From assembly GCA_963969345.1 (NCBI GenBank), contig OZ017768.1, forward strand, positions 8,146,718-8,210,717: a stretch of 64,000 nt of DNA. The letters run 5' to 3'. Shown piece by piece: positions 35,452 to 47,818 of the stretch. This DNA comes from Turbatrix aceti. Lineage: Eukaryota; Nematoda; Chromadorea; Rhabditida; Panagrolaimidae. Numbering within the stretch: the first letter of the stretch is position 1; each line of letters opens with the position of its first letter. The position numbers and the translations under genes are program-made. The notes beneath the pieces were generated by a model that saw only the letters and a program-made list of their open reading frames with translations, did not search any database and was not told where the DNA came from.

Positions 35452-36236
35452 GCGAGGAGCACACTTTTTCGCAGGCTTCCCGCTCATTCGAATGGTCCCG
35501 TCCATTCCCGTCCCTTCTGGGGGAGAGAAGAGCAAAAAAAGATACTAGCTGTCGACAGCGACGAAGACGAATCATCATCTAACCAGCTCGTCTCCTCTTC
35601 TTCTTCCGGCACCCGCTCCGGCAGGCTGGCTGGTTGGTGTGTGACCGAACAGACTGACTGACAGCTAATTTGACCCCCAAGCCATCCAACAAGAACACGG
35701 AAAAGAAAAAAAGACTACTTCAACGTGAAATGCATCATAAAATAAAAAAAGAAAGAAAGAACGAACGAACGAACGTAAACGCGTTCTTTATAAAAACGCA
35801 GCCTAAAAACAACAAAAAACTATCGTAATTGTTACGTCCGAAAAAAAACAACTGCTACGATAGTAAATTTTTCATCAACGATGATAACGCCGCTACGGCA
35901 CAAAATAAAATAAAAAGTAGAAGTAACATCACACCGCTCGGTTGGCGACGCTGTTTCGTTATTTGATTGGATACAACATGTACGCGTGCAAAAAAATAAA
36001 AAAAAAACGAAGAGAGAGGAAGAGGCAAAGAGAGAGAGTGAGAGATTTATTTCGTGATGAGAAAAAATTTCTACCACGCTCGAGCGAGGTATTGTGCGGC
36101 GCAACGTGCAGCGATTTGCGACGGTCGATTACCGAGTGAGCGACTGGCGCCTGTTTTATGGGTTTTCACTTTGATCGTTGAAAAAAAAAACAACATTGGT
36201 CAAAAAAGAGCGATCTATGTTGTTTTTGCCTAAACA
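35452..36236. other. Upstream region of the Pol III subunit gene
   Basis: No coding exon seen. Contains an (GAAC)n tract near 35759-35775, purine-rich repeats at about 35990-36040, and a G+C-richer stretch at 36060-36150 that may be the promoter of the gene at 36237. Confidence 0.4.
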
Positions 36237-39200
36237 ATGGATACTTCCAAGCGAATGTGAGTTATAGTTGTTTTTTGTGGCTTTCTTCGAGGTTATTTTG
36301 TTTTTTTTTGTGTTTCAGTACGGCCGTAAGGTTTGTTGCTGGTGGAGCGGATTTTATCAAGGCAACATCGCAACTCGAGGTTTACAATAACAAGCTTTAC
36401 GATGACTCGGATGGAACGTTTGCTCCGGCGACGCATGGGCCACTGGATTTGAGATTGGTGGGTTTTGGGGGAGGATTTGGGGTGGGGATATGTGTATGAT
36501 ATGATTTTCAGGGAACGTCGATCAAGAAGCACAACTGCGTAACATGCAAGCAGAACATGGTCGATTGCATCGGCCATTTTGGGCACATTGATCTCGAAGT
36601 TCCTGTTTTTCATGTTGGATTCTTTCGACTGACTATCAAGTTGCTACAGTGCGTTTGCAAGGTTTGTTTTGGCTTTTTTTGGGGGGTTTTATGGGCCTAA
36701 AATGCATTTTTGGGCGTTTTTTTTTACCTAAAAATGGGCTTTCTTATTAGTTTTGCTTTTTTAGACGTTTTTTTGCGGTTTTATACTCCTAAAAACGCAT
36801 TTTTTGTTTTTGTTTCATAAAAAATTGTTATTTGTTCAGTTTCGGCTTTTTACCCAAATTCTTATAAAAAAGTCACTTTTCTCATAGTTTTGCAATGATC
36901 AGTTTTTTTTTGGATTTCATGGGCTTAAAATTTCATTTTGTGCTTAAAAAAGTGTTTTTTGATCAATTTCGACGTTTTACCCAGTTTTTATACAAAATCT
37001 CATTTCAGCAATGTTCCGCGTCTCTTCTCACGGGTGCCACAAAGCAAAAATTCATATCCCAAATCACAGCTCCCGGCCTGGATTACCTGAAGCGAAAAGC
37101 CATTCACAAGAAGATTGTTGACATGTCGAAGAAAATCTCAATCTGCCCGGAGTGCGGTACGATGAATGGCGTAGTCAAGAAGGCCGCGGGATCCGTAATG
37201 AAGATTGCCCACGCCAAGTCACCGGATAGCCTTCAGTTTGACATCTATGCTGAAGAAAATCCCGAGAGTTACGTTTCAACGAAGTACGAGATTTTGGATC
37301 CTGATACGGTTTTTCAAATTTTCAAAAACATCAAGAAAGAGGTTTGTGATTTTGTTTTTCATTTTTTTGGCATAAAAATTGATTTTTGTGTAAATTTGTA
37401 CATTTTTGGTAAAATTTTAGGATAAAAATTTTTCAGCAAAAAAATTGCACATTTTTAACTTTAAAATTGTTTTTTTTCCTAAATTTCAATTTTTTTCCGT
37501 TTTTGAGACGAAATTTTCTCGGCCAAAAATCTTACTTTTCAGGCCTAAAAATTTATTTTATTACTCAAATTTTATTATTTTTGATAACCAATTTTTCACA
37601 AATTTGCCCCCCAAAAATTTTCAAATTCTATGCCTAAAAAATCTTTTTTTGTTACCTAAATTCACCATTTTTTCCCGTTTTCCAGGATTATCCTCTCCTG
37701 ATGGTCCGAAACGACAAATTCATGAACCCCTGCGATCTTATCGTCACCCGCATCACCGTTCCCCCCGTCTGCATCCGTCCATCTGTTGTGTCAGATTCCC
37801 GTGCCGGAACCAACGAAGACGACATCACGATGAAGCTTACCGAAATCATGCTCATCAATGACGTCATCAAGAAGCACAAACGCGAAGGTGCGCCATCCAA
37901 GAACTGGTCTGAGCTCTGGGATCACCTGCAGATTCAGTGCGCGTTGTACATCAATTCCGAGCTCAACGGCCTCCCAGTCGAAATGCAGCCCAAGAAGTTC
38001 ATTCGGTCGTTCACCCAGCGACTCAAGGGAAAACAAGGCCGTTTTCGAGGCAATTTGAGCGGAAAACGTGTCGATTTCAGTGGACGAACGGTGAGTTGGG
38101 GTTTTTTATGGTTTTTGGGTGGAAAATATTGAAAATGAGATTTTGACGGATTTTTGGGGTAAAAATGATGAAAATGTGATTTCAAGGTATTTTTTTGGTA
38201 AAAACGTTGAAAATGTAATTTTGACTATTTTTTGGCCTAAACAAAAAAAAGATTTTGACTGATTTTTTGGCGTAAACAAAGAAAAGAAGATTTTGACTGA
38301 TTTTTTTGGGGTAAAAACGTCAAAAAAATGTGTTTTTGGGGTGAAAACGTCTCAAATTGTAATTTTGGGGTAAAATCGTTGAGAAATGTGTTTTTGAAGT
38401 AAAATCATTGAAAAATGTGATTTTGGAAATTTTGTTTGTAAAAACGTTGCAAAATGTGATTTTGATGGGTTTTAGAGTGGAAAATGTTGAAAGATCTGAT
38501 TATGAAGGTTTTTTGAGGTAAAAACATTGAAAAATGTGATTTTAGGTCATTTCCCCCGATCCGAACCTCAAAATCGACCAAGTTGGTGTCCCGGTTCTCG
38601 TCGCGAGAATTCTGACATTCCCAGAGATCGCGAACACGTCGAATATTGAATATCTCCGTCAACTCGTCAGAAATGGTGAAGAAACTTATCCCGGCGCGAC
38701 CCACATCGTCGAGCAGTCGACCGGCAATAAACGCTACCTAAAATACGGTGACCGTAAACAGGCAGCCGAAAACCTCCAACTCGGCGACGTCGTCGAACGC
38801 CACCTCCAGGACAACGACATTGTGCTCTTCAACCGTCAGCCTTCGCTCCACAAAATCAGTATCATGGCTCACAGAGCGAAAGTCATGCCGCATCGAACGT
38901 TTCGGTTCAACGAGTGCGCGTGTACGCCGTACAACGCGGATTTTGACGGGGATGAGATGAATCTCCATCTTCCCCAGACGTACGAAGCCAAGGCCGAGGC
39001 CGCGACCCTCATGGGACTCAAGTACAACCTGATAACGCCGAGATCCGGAGAACCCCTCATCGCTGCGATCCAGGATTTCATCTCGGCGGGGTACCTGATG
39101 ACTTTGAAGGACACGTTCCTGCAGAGAGGACAGGTCATGAGACTCGCTGCGACACTCATGGATAAGAATGAAAAGAAACAGCTCAAGATCAAACTGCCTC

Positions 39201-42200
39201 CGCCTGCGATTTTGGTGCCCAAACCGATGTGGACTGGAAAACAGGTGAGAATTTTTTTGAAAACATCAAAATTTGAATTTTTAATAAAAATTAAACTTAT
39301 TTGCAATTTTTTGATAAAATTGAAAGTTTTTTGATAAAATATTGAGGCAGAATTTTTCATTTTTTAAATTGTACTGTTTTTTATTTTTTAATTAGGTTTA
39401 TTTGTTCAAAAATACTAAATTTTTACATTTTTTTTTAAATTTTTGTACACCTTTTATGAATTTTTTCTGTGTACCAAAAAAAAATGTTTTTTTTTTCAAA
39501 ATCGCGCTAAAAAACCGAATTTTTTAGGGGTAAAAAATGTGAAATTTCCATTTTTTACGGTTTTTGTAAAAAAACTTTTTTTTCTAACAAAATTAGTTTT
39601 TTTTGTGAAAAAAATATAAATTAATTTTTTTACTAAATATTTTTACGGTTTTATGAAAAATAAGTTTTTTTTAACCAAAATTTGCAACTGTCAATTTTTT
39701 TTCGGAAAAATCTCAAAATTTCAGTTTTTATGAAGAAAAAAGTTTTTTTTTTCTGAAAATTGTGTCAATTCCAATTTTTAGGTTTAAAATAAAAAATAAT
39801 ATTTATTTTCGGTTTTTCAGATGATCGAACTGATCCTGAACCCATTCCTGCAAGAAGGCTGCGTCATCAACCTGACAACCAAAAACAAGTCCTACTCGAG
39901 TGGCAACGAGTTCTGCCCCAAGGACGGCTACATTATCATTCGAAAGAACCGCCTCCTCGCCGGCTGCCTGGACAAGACGCTTCTCGGCAGCGGCAGCAAG
40001 ACGAGCATCTTCTACACCCTCCTGAGAGACGTCAGCGAGGACGCCGCGATCGAAAGCATGTGGCGCCTCGCCCGGATGAGTCCGGTGTTCATGTCGATCC
40101 GGGGCATGACCCTCGGCATCGGGGACGTCAAGCCTTCGAAGGGGGTCCTCGAGGACAAGGCCCGGCTCCTCAAGGAGGGCTACGACAAGGTCGACGACTA
40201 CATCGAGCAGTTCAACACGAATCGCCTCAAACCGGCTCCTGGACGGAATCCGAGGGAAACCCTGGAATCCCTGATTTTGCGTGAGTTGTCTGCGATTCGA
40301 GAATACTGTGGGTCTTCTTGTCTCGTCAATTTGCCCTCCCACAACGCTCCCCTGACGATGGCGGTCTGTGGATCGAAGGGAAGCTTCATCAACGTCTCCC
40401 AGATGATCGTATGCGTCGGCCAACAGGCTATTTCGGGAAATCGACCGTCTGACGGGTTCCCCGGACGCTCGCTGCCTCTTTTTGATTTTCACGACGATTC
40501 CCCGGTCGCAAAGGGTTTTGTCGAGAATTCCTTCTTCAGTGGACTGATCCCGGCCGAGTTTTTCTTCCATACGATGGCCGGCAGAGAAGGTCTCGTCGAT
40601 ACGGCGGTCAAAACCGCAGAAACCGGGTACATGCAGCGAAGACTCGTCAAATGCCTCGAAGATCTCGCCAGCAATTATGACAAAACGGTGAGGACTTCGA
40701 CGGGGGAAATTGTGCAGTTCATCTTCGGCGAAGACGGCCTCGACCCAGCGTGCATGGAAGCCAAGTCGGGGGCGGTTGTCGATTTTGAACACGTCCTCGA
40801 GCACATCAAAGTCATGTACCCGTACAAAAAGGAGAAACGCGGACACATGATCGCTGCACTCGAACTTCTGAAGCCGAAATTGGCGAAATTGTCGGCGCAG
40901 GTGAATGCAAAGTTCGTCGATGACCTGAAGCAATTTATCGCGAAGAAGGAAATCGAAGCGAGGAACCAGGCCGAGGCGAAGGGAATTCCAATCCCCGATC
41001 AGGCGGAATTCATCGCGAGACATTCGCTGAACGCTGAACAATTGGTCCAATTTGTGGATTTGTGCTCGTCGAAGGCGAAGAAAGCGGTCGTTGAACCGGG
41101 AACGGCGGTTGGAGCGATTGCGGCAACGTCGATTGGGGAGCCATCCACCCAAATGACCCTCAAAACATTCCATTTTGCGGGTGTCGCGAGCATGAACATC
41201 ACCCAGGGCGTTCCGAGAATCAAGGAAATCATCAACGCTGTCAGACAGATTTCAACGCCGGTGATTACGGTGGAACTTGCCGATCCCCTGGACGAAAGAC
41301 TCGCGAGAAGGGTCAAAGCGAGGATAGAGAAGACGACCCTCGGAGAAGTCTCGACCCACATCGAACAGGTCTTTGCCCCCGACGATTGCTATGTCGAGGT
41401 TTTATTGGATGCAAAGAGAATCCTCCTCCTCCAACTCGAAGTCACGCCTGAAACCATCGCGCAGTCAATCGTCGTGGCAAAGCTCCCGGTCAAGATCAAG
41501 ATTAATCAGGTGGAAATCGTCAATAGCAGGCTCATTTTGATTCGACCCGATCCGAATGGAAAGGTGCCGCTCACGATGGCTATGCACTACCTCAAGTACC
41601 ACATTGGCAAGGTTGTCATCAAAGGTTGGTTTTTTTAGAAAAATTTTATTTGTTAAAAAAATTTACAGAAATTAAAAAAAAATTTATTCCCTTTTTTTAA
41701 ACTTTTTTTACTATTTGTTTAAATTTTTTAAAATTTTAAAAATAATTATTTGAAACAAATAAAAAAATTCTTTGAAACTATTATTTTTTAAATTAAAAAA
41801 ATCAATTTGTGTTTTTAAAAAATACAAAAAAAATGACAAAATTATTTTTTGGATGAATTTGAAAAAAAAATTATTCTTACATGTCGTTGATTTTTACTTC
41901 AAAAACCTTACTTATTTAATTGATGAATTTTTTGGGATTTATAATTTTTTTATTTGTAAAAAAATTTGGACTTTTTTTAGGAATTTTCAAATTTTCTATA
42001 ATTTCAATAAAAATATGTTTTTGTGAAAATAAAAATTTTTTGTTTATCCAAAAAAAATATAGGACTTCCGAACGTTTCCCGTTGCCTGATCCACGCGGAT
42101 GAAAAAACCGGTAAATCCTTCAAACTCCTCGCCGAAGGAACGGACTACAAGCAGGTGCTCGCCATCCCGAACATCAACACTTGCAAGACGTCCTTCAACA

Positions 42201-42673
42201 ACGCCCTCGTCGTCGCCGAGGTCCTGGGCATCGAAGCGGCGCGTAAGTCGATTATCGATGAAATCACCGGCACCATGGAGTCCCACGGCATCTCCCTCGA
42301 CCAGCGGCATATCATGCTCCTCGCTGATTTGATGACTTTCAAGTTGGTTTCTTTTTCAGTGTTTTTTATATTTTTTTCTATTTAAATTTATTTTTCCAGG
42401 GGAGAAGTTTTGGGCATCACGAGAAACGGACTTGTCAAAATGAAAGAATCCGTGTTTCTGCTGGCTTCTTTCGAACGCACGACAGATCACCTCTACGAAG
42501 CCGCGTTTTACGGTCAAAAAGACAAGATTTCGGGTGTATCGGAATGCATCATCACCGGTAACCCGATTTCCATTGGCACAGGCATGTTCAAGGTGCTCTA
42601 CAAAAAAGAGCAGGATTACGCGCCGTCCAAGCCGCTCCTGTTTGAGCGATCGTCGTTGGTTTCGAAAAATTGA
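36237..42673 (+). CDS. rpc-1 (POLR3A): RNA polymerase III largest subunit (RPC1)
   Basis: Nine exons join in phase to 1367 aa: 36237-36256, 36319-36457, 36512-36661, 37009-37341, 37686-38090, 38546-39244, 39821-41624, 42063-42342, 42400-42673. Length is close to human POLR3A. The zinc-binding clamp region ([21 protein letters not shown], with CPECGTMNG later), the [14 protein letters not shown] switch region and the catalytic [10 protein letters not shown] loop near residue 480 (three Mg-binding Asp) are all present, as are the bridge helix and trigger loop ([20 protein letters not shown] near residue 1040) and a typical Pol III C terminus without a CTD. It transcribes tRNA, 5S and other small RNA genes in the nucleus. 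AATAAA at 42899-42904. Two further genes follow on the same strand. Confidence 0.96.
38110..38545 (+). repeat. Tandem repeat filling a POLR3A intron
   Basis: A unit of about 45-50 bp with the core GGTAAAAACGTTGAAAATG and TGATTTTGACGGATTTTT recurs about nine times with drift, occupying nearly the whole intron between exons 37686-38090 and 38546-39244. Confidence 0.7.
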
Positions 42674-43222
42674 GGGGCTCCTGGAGATTTTCTTGATTTC
42701 TCACCCGGGCTCTTGCATGGAATTCATTTTGTTGAGTTTGGTTATTTTACAAACAATTTGTTGTTGTTGTTAATGTTTTTAACGTAGGTTGTTTTAATGG
42801 AGGTCATAAAAATGAGTTTTGGTTGTGGATGGCGGAGATTGTAAGCCGATGTCGGTTTTTATGTTTGGTGCATTTTTTTGGACATAAAATTTGTTTTTAA
42901 TAAAAAATGTTTTGATTTAGGTTTTTTTTTAATTTCTGTGGTTTACAAAATTTTTTGACAAATTTTGCATGATAAATTTTTTTTTAATTTTACGTTAAAA
43001 ATTTTTTCCATTTTTTTGTCCCAATTTGGTGGATTTTCGATAATTTTAAATCGTTTGTTTTAAAAAAAATTTTGAATAAAATAAAAGAAGTTTTATTTTT
43101 TTATCGATTTTGCCACAAAAATTTTCATAAAATCGGCTACGGTTGTTCAACGTTTTTTTGTTTTCGAGTTTCCGAATTTTGCATAGCTCATTCCTAGACG
43201 TTGACGATTTTTTTGTTTGCAG
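42674..43222 (+). other. POLR3A to PIG-F intergenic with splice-leader-like acceptor
   Basis: Contains the POLR3A AATAAA (42899-42904), an A+T-rich stretch, and the acceptor GATTTTTTTGTTTGCAG ending at 43222 immediately before the PIG-F reading frame. With no partner donor in phase found, this looks like a trans-splice acceptor or the end of an undetected 5' intron. Confidence 0.45.
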
Positions 43223-43288
43223 AATCAGATCGCTTCACTTTGTCTGGCGGTGTGTATACGTCTGTTCTGTGTCTTCCATCCTGCGCTT

Positions 43289-43961
43289 ATGGCAGCATCG
43301 ACCAAACCGTGGCCTCTAGCTGCAACGATTCTCTCCGTCCCTGTGTGGTACGTCGTCGGCGTGCTCTTCGGAGCTCCTATTTTTGATAAATTCCTCCAAA
43401 CTCTGATTTTTGGCGTTGTGCTCAGTTTTCTGACTGCTTTGCCGATTTCTCTCGTCACGTCCAACAAATTTGTTGCTGCCGATCTTATTTTTGGGCATCT
43501 GGAACAGTTAGTTTTTTTGAAAATAATTTTGAAAAATTAAAAAAAAATGTTTTGGGAAATAAAAAAAATGAAAATTTAAAAATTTGTTTTTAATTTTTGA
43601 TAAAGAAAATTATTTTTTTCGAAAACTTTTTTTTTAAATAAAAAAAAATCGAAAATTGAAAAATTTTTTTTTTATTTTAGAAAATTTTTTTTTGTAAAAT
43701 TTGTGGAACAATTTTATTTTTAAAGTTGAAAATTTTTTTAGTCAATCGATCCCCCAACGCCGAGCCCGTTTCGCGGCAGCAGGTGCCGTGCTAGGAGCCT
43801 GGCTCGGAGCCTTCGTCCTCCCCCTCGACTGGGATCGCTGGTGGCAGGCGTGGCCTCTGCCCTGCGTCGCCGGAGCATCCCTCGGCGCGGTTGGGGGTGT
43901 TGCGCTGTCCACGTTCCTGCCTTACTGTGATACTTCATCCAGTCGCGAAAAACTTTACTAA
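43289..43961 (+). CDS. PIG-F-like GPI-anchor biosynthesis protein
   Basis: Exons 43289-43506 and 43742-43961 give 145 aa from the first ATG. The reading frame is open back to the acceptor at 43222 (NQIASLCLAVCIRLF, hydrophobic), so an upstream exon may add N-terminal TM segments; known PIG-F proteins are near 220 aa. Recognisable parts are FGAPIFDKFLQTLIFGVVLS (matching the YGAPL region of PIG-F) and GAWLGAFVLPLDWDRWWQ, the C-terminal GAWLGA-PLDW signature. PIG-F is an ER membrane protein that stabilises PIG-O and PIG-G, the enzymes adding ethanolamine phosphate to GPI. The stop codon lies 12 bp before the NPRL2 start. Confidence 0.85.
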
Positions 43962-43973
43962 CCCGGATCCGAG

Positions 43974-46197
43974 ATGCACAAATCACAGAGAACACAATTC
44001 CACGAGCCAGGATGCATGATTTCACCCCTCATGAAATCGTTCAACTTTGCTCCTACTCTCCTCGGCGCTGCGCTTTTCCAATTTGATGACAACATTGGTC
44101 GGGAAATACGATGCATGGTGGGTTTTGACTTTGTTTTAGATATTTCTTGGTGTGATAATGTTTTTTGAATGTGGATTTAAATTTTTTTTGGATATGAATT
44201 TTTTTCGTAAAAAAAATAATGCAATTTTTGGATTTAAAAAAATCTGTTTCTATAATAAATTTTTAATATTCAACTAAATACATAGTATTAAAAAATTTAA
44301 AAGAATTAAAATTTAAAAACAAAAAAAATTTAGAAATAAGTTTTTTTTGGAAATTAAAAACCGCTGGAAAACATAAAACAAAAATTTGAAAATGAAACGT
44401 AAATTTTTTTTAGAAAATTACAATTTCATTTTCAAATTTTTGTTTTGTTTTTCAACGGTTTTTGATTTCCGAAAAAAAACAGTTTTCTGAAAATTTTTTT
44501 TCAAAATATTTTTCGCTTTTAAATTTTCGATTTTTTTCATTTTCTATTTATAAATATTTTTGTAACTTTTCTGTTTTTTGAATTTGTTTTTTTTCAAATT
44601 TCCAGAGAATTTTTTCTATTGTTAAAAAATAATTTTGTTATTCAAATATTTTTTCTAATTTTTCAGTACCCCCCAGGCATCTTCACCGACCACATGTTCA
44701 CATCCAGTGAAATAATACTGATTCCTCGCAAAAAAGAGCTGTGTAACCGTCTGCTCATCGTCGATGTCGACGACTACCGCGTCATGTTCCAGCCGATCCA
44801 CCTCTGCGACGACAAATACCCTCGTTACAACTTTTTCTTCGCTGTCGCCTTTCTCTTTCCCATCAAGGACGACGATCCCGAGAGCGATATCCGTCTCTAC
44901 GAGGCGGTACTGCAGAAACTCGCTGACTACTTTGTAAATTTTGAGCTGGACTTTGACGTGCTCTCTGACAGATCCAAGGGCGACGCACAGGTGCTGCACA
45001 TCATCCAGAGCGTCTACGAAGGACTCTCGCAGAGGGGCGAATGTTTTTTCGCGGCCGACGAGCGGACTCTCATCGCTCTGCGTCTTCTGCCGCCCTGCAT
45101 CACGGAAAGACCCGAGCAGTACAACCTCTACGTAGTGCCGACCATCATCAGATCGTCGCTGCCGGCGATCGACGACCCGATGTACAACAAGCTGGATTTG
45201 GTATGTCGCAAGCTGCGAACCGCGATGAATGGCGTCAATACCTTCAAACACGTCCTGGATTCCGTGCCTGTCGATAACAATATCGTATCCAGGACTGTGC
45301 ACAACCTAGTCTATTCGTTTACGGTTCAATTCATGCCACAGTTTTTGTACTGCTACTCGTACGTTGTGACGCCGGCTTTTCAGGCGTTTTTGTCCGCTGA
45401 AAAAACTCAGGAGGTTGGTTGGAGTTTTTGATTTGCAAATTTGTATAAAAAAATTTGGGATCTGTTTAGGATTTTTTTCTCATAATTTTATTTCGGGTCC
45501 TTTACAAATTTTTTTTTCTAAATTTTGGAACGCCCCCGAACATTTTAGTTTATTAGACAATTTTGACGTCCAAAAAAAATTTTTTCAAAAACTTTATTTT
45601 TCTTAGTTTTTTCGCATTTTCTTTTATATTCGCAAAACTGGATTTTTATTTAGAAACTTTACGAAATTAAAAAAAAATTTTGCAAAAAAAAATGAACATT
45701 TTCTAACATTTATTTTTGAATTTGAATTTTTTGCAGAAAATTAATTTTATAATAAAATTTGCATCCGCAAATCCCAATTTTTTTATGTTTCTAAAAATCA
45801 AAATTTAGTATTTTTTTAGCAATCAAAATTTTTTTTCTAGGAATGCGTCCAATTCATCAAGCGCCGAAAATGCTTTCTTGATCCTGACCTCACGGATGTC
45901 CTCTACCTGTACTCGACGCTTCGTCACGGCTTCAAGATGGAAGACTGGCATCGTCGGTACAATCCCCGACGATACAACATCGACGAACGCCGCATGATCC
46001 TCTTTGGCACCTACTATGGATTTGTTCGTCGCCAGGAAGTCTACCCTCACATACGGGCCACCAGTCTGTCGCCTATCTACCGCCTCTGCAACGGAGAAAA
46101 CACGATCGACGATATTGCTTTTTATTTCAAAATTTCTCCCAGAAAACTCTTCAAAATTTTTGAGTTGTCTGAAAAAGTTTATCTAGTCTACAAATGA
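43974..46197 (+). CDS. nprl-2: NPRL2, GATOR1 complex subunit
   Basis: Three exons in phase: 43974-44117, 44667-45413, 45841-46197 (415 aa). The core begins FAPTLLGAALFQFDD (the NPRL2 longin-like start), continues with YPPGIFTDHMFTSSEIILIP, and has the typical late block RRYNIDERRMILFGTYYGFVRR and the final winged-helix part (CNGENTIDDIAFYF). NPRL2 with NPRL3 and DEPDC5 restrains TORC1 at the lysosome when amino acids are scarce. The first 25 residues (MHKSQRTQFHEPGC) match nothing known to me; the true start could be an internal Met such as MISPLMK. Its close spacing to PIG-F suggests shared transcription. Confidence 0.93.
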
Positions 46198-46295
46198 CGT
46201 GATTTTTTGTTTATTTATTATCGTTTTTTCTGTTCATGGTTCTTTCTTTCTTTGATAAACGTGTGTCGTCGTTGGTTTGAGCCGGGGTTCGTTGT

Positions 46296-46790
46296 TAGGG
46301 ATGGGCGAACAGTCATTTTTTTTGTTCTCGAACAAACACGAACATTTTATTAATTTTGTTCGAGAAATTGAACGAACATTTTTATCAGTGTTCGCGAACG
46401 AACAACGAACAGATTTTTAGCATAATTTACTATAAATTATGCTAAAAATCTGTAGACAAAATTTTCTACAGATTTTAGACAAAATTTGCTCCAAACTGGA
46501 CAAAAAAACGTAAACATCGGTATTTACATATATGCATTTTCACGTTTTTGGTGACAGTTTTTCTACACTCTTTATTGCCAAAGACATTGACATTTGTAAT
46601 TTTTGAAAAAATAACATCGATTTCGGCACCACTAAACTGATTTTACCTAAATTTTTGTTAGTTTTATCTGTTCGGAAAATTTGTCTTTGTTCGCGAACGA
46701 ACTCGAACAAAGCAAATCTGTTTTCGAACAAACATGAACGCAAAAATTTGAATTCGTTCGTGAACGAACACAAACGTTCGCCCCTCCCTG
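46296..46790. mobile_element. hAT-like MITE (GGATGGGCGAAC family), copy 1
   Basis: The ends TAGGGATGGGCGAACA and CGTTCGCCCCTCCCTG are near-perfect inverted repeats. The flanking 8-mers TTCGTTGT (46288-46295) and TTGGTTGT (46791-46798) match at seven of eight bases, fitting an old hAT duplication. The interior is rich in GTTCGTTCGCGAACGAAC palindromes. Confidence 0.85.
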
Positions 46791-46798
46791 TTGGTTGT

Positions 46799-47818
46799 GT
46801 CAGACGCGTAGCTAGAAGGGGGGGGGGCGGGGCGTAATCACCCACCCGGATCATCTTGGCCCCCCGCGAACGCATCAAGTGTTGTGTCTCTTCTAGGTCA
46901 GTTACGTAGGGGCTGTGGCCGGTGAGACTGCTATAAATATGCAAACCGATAATGAACAAATCAATCTGTATTGCAGGCCTTGGTCCTTTTTTTTAAAAGA
47001 CGACGAAGACGCGCGCATGCATGCATACGGGTGCTAAACTTTGTTCATGGCCAAAGTTCGTGTTTTCGTGTGTACAAAACACAAATATTTATAGTTTTTG
47101 TGTTCGAATAAAGAATCTTGTTGATGAAAAATACGTGCCGCCCAAAATAAATTTGTTTTTTTGAACTTGTTTTCGTTTGTGATGGGGACGTCGAACTCTT
47201 CCCAAATTCAATAGCGCGCTATAAAAATAAAACAAAAGTTGTAATTTTATTTTTTTGAAAGTTAAAAAAAAGCTTTACGTTGTTTTTTGGGGGAAGTCTA
47301 TGAGGTTCAAAAGCGCGAGGGCGACTTCATTTTCACTGTGGCGCAATAAAACCTTTGATCGACAGGTTTTTGCAGACGGTGGTTTTAGGGTTAGTGCAAC
47401 GGTCAAACAGGTAATCACACTGATGAAAACGTGTATATATCAGTGTTCCAATGACTCTGACTGTCAAGAATTTTTGATAAACACTCTCAATCTTGTCTCC
47501 CCTCAAAAAATTGCTTGGCGATGTACACGTCAGCCTAGACCCTGGTTGCAGAGATTCGTGAATAAATAATCATCTCTTCCATTTCGTTGAAATTTTTTTC
47601 TGTACACGCTCGATCATTTATATTTTTTCATTTATATAGATGATTCAGCAAAACATGCGTTCACCAAAAAAAAACATAGAATTTGTTGTGTGACATTTTT
47701 TGATCATTTCTGATGAATTTGTTTGAAAATATGAAACGTTACGTCATACAACGTGTACTTTACGTAACTTTTTTGAACTTGCGTAAAGTTGGAAAAATCT
47801 TTTCAGGAAAAGTAAATC
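46799..47818. other. Intergenic before the zeta GST
   Basis: A G-run (AGAAGGGGGGGGGGC near 46812), an ATGCATGC stretch near 47016-47026, and short ORFs without known domains (for example 47255-47569). The acceptor TCTTTTCAG ending near 47806 lies just before the GST start codon and may be a trans-splice site. Confidence 0.4.

Noticed and set aside
39803..41173. 456-codon ORF on the minus strand opposite a POLR3A exon
   Set aside because: It is a shadow of the G+C-rich coding strand of the large POLR3A exon; the plus-strand protein is unmistakable and the minus frame shows no domain.
44655..45302. 215-codon minus-strand ORF within NPRL2
   Set aside because: Antisense shadow of the NPRL2 middle exon.
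47255..47569. 104-codon plus-strand ORF before the GST gene
   Set aside because: No domain, no signal peptide, no splice continuity with the GST; left as intergenic.
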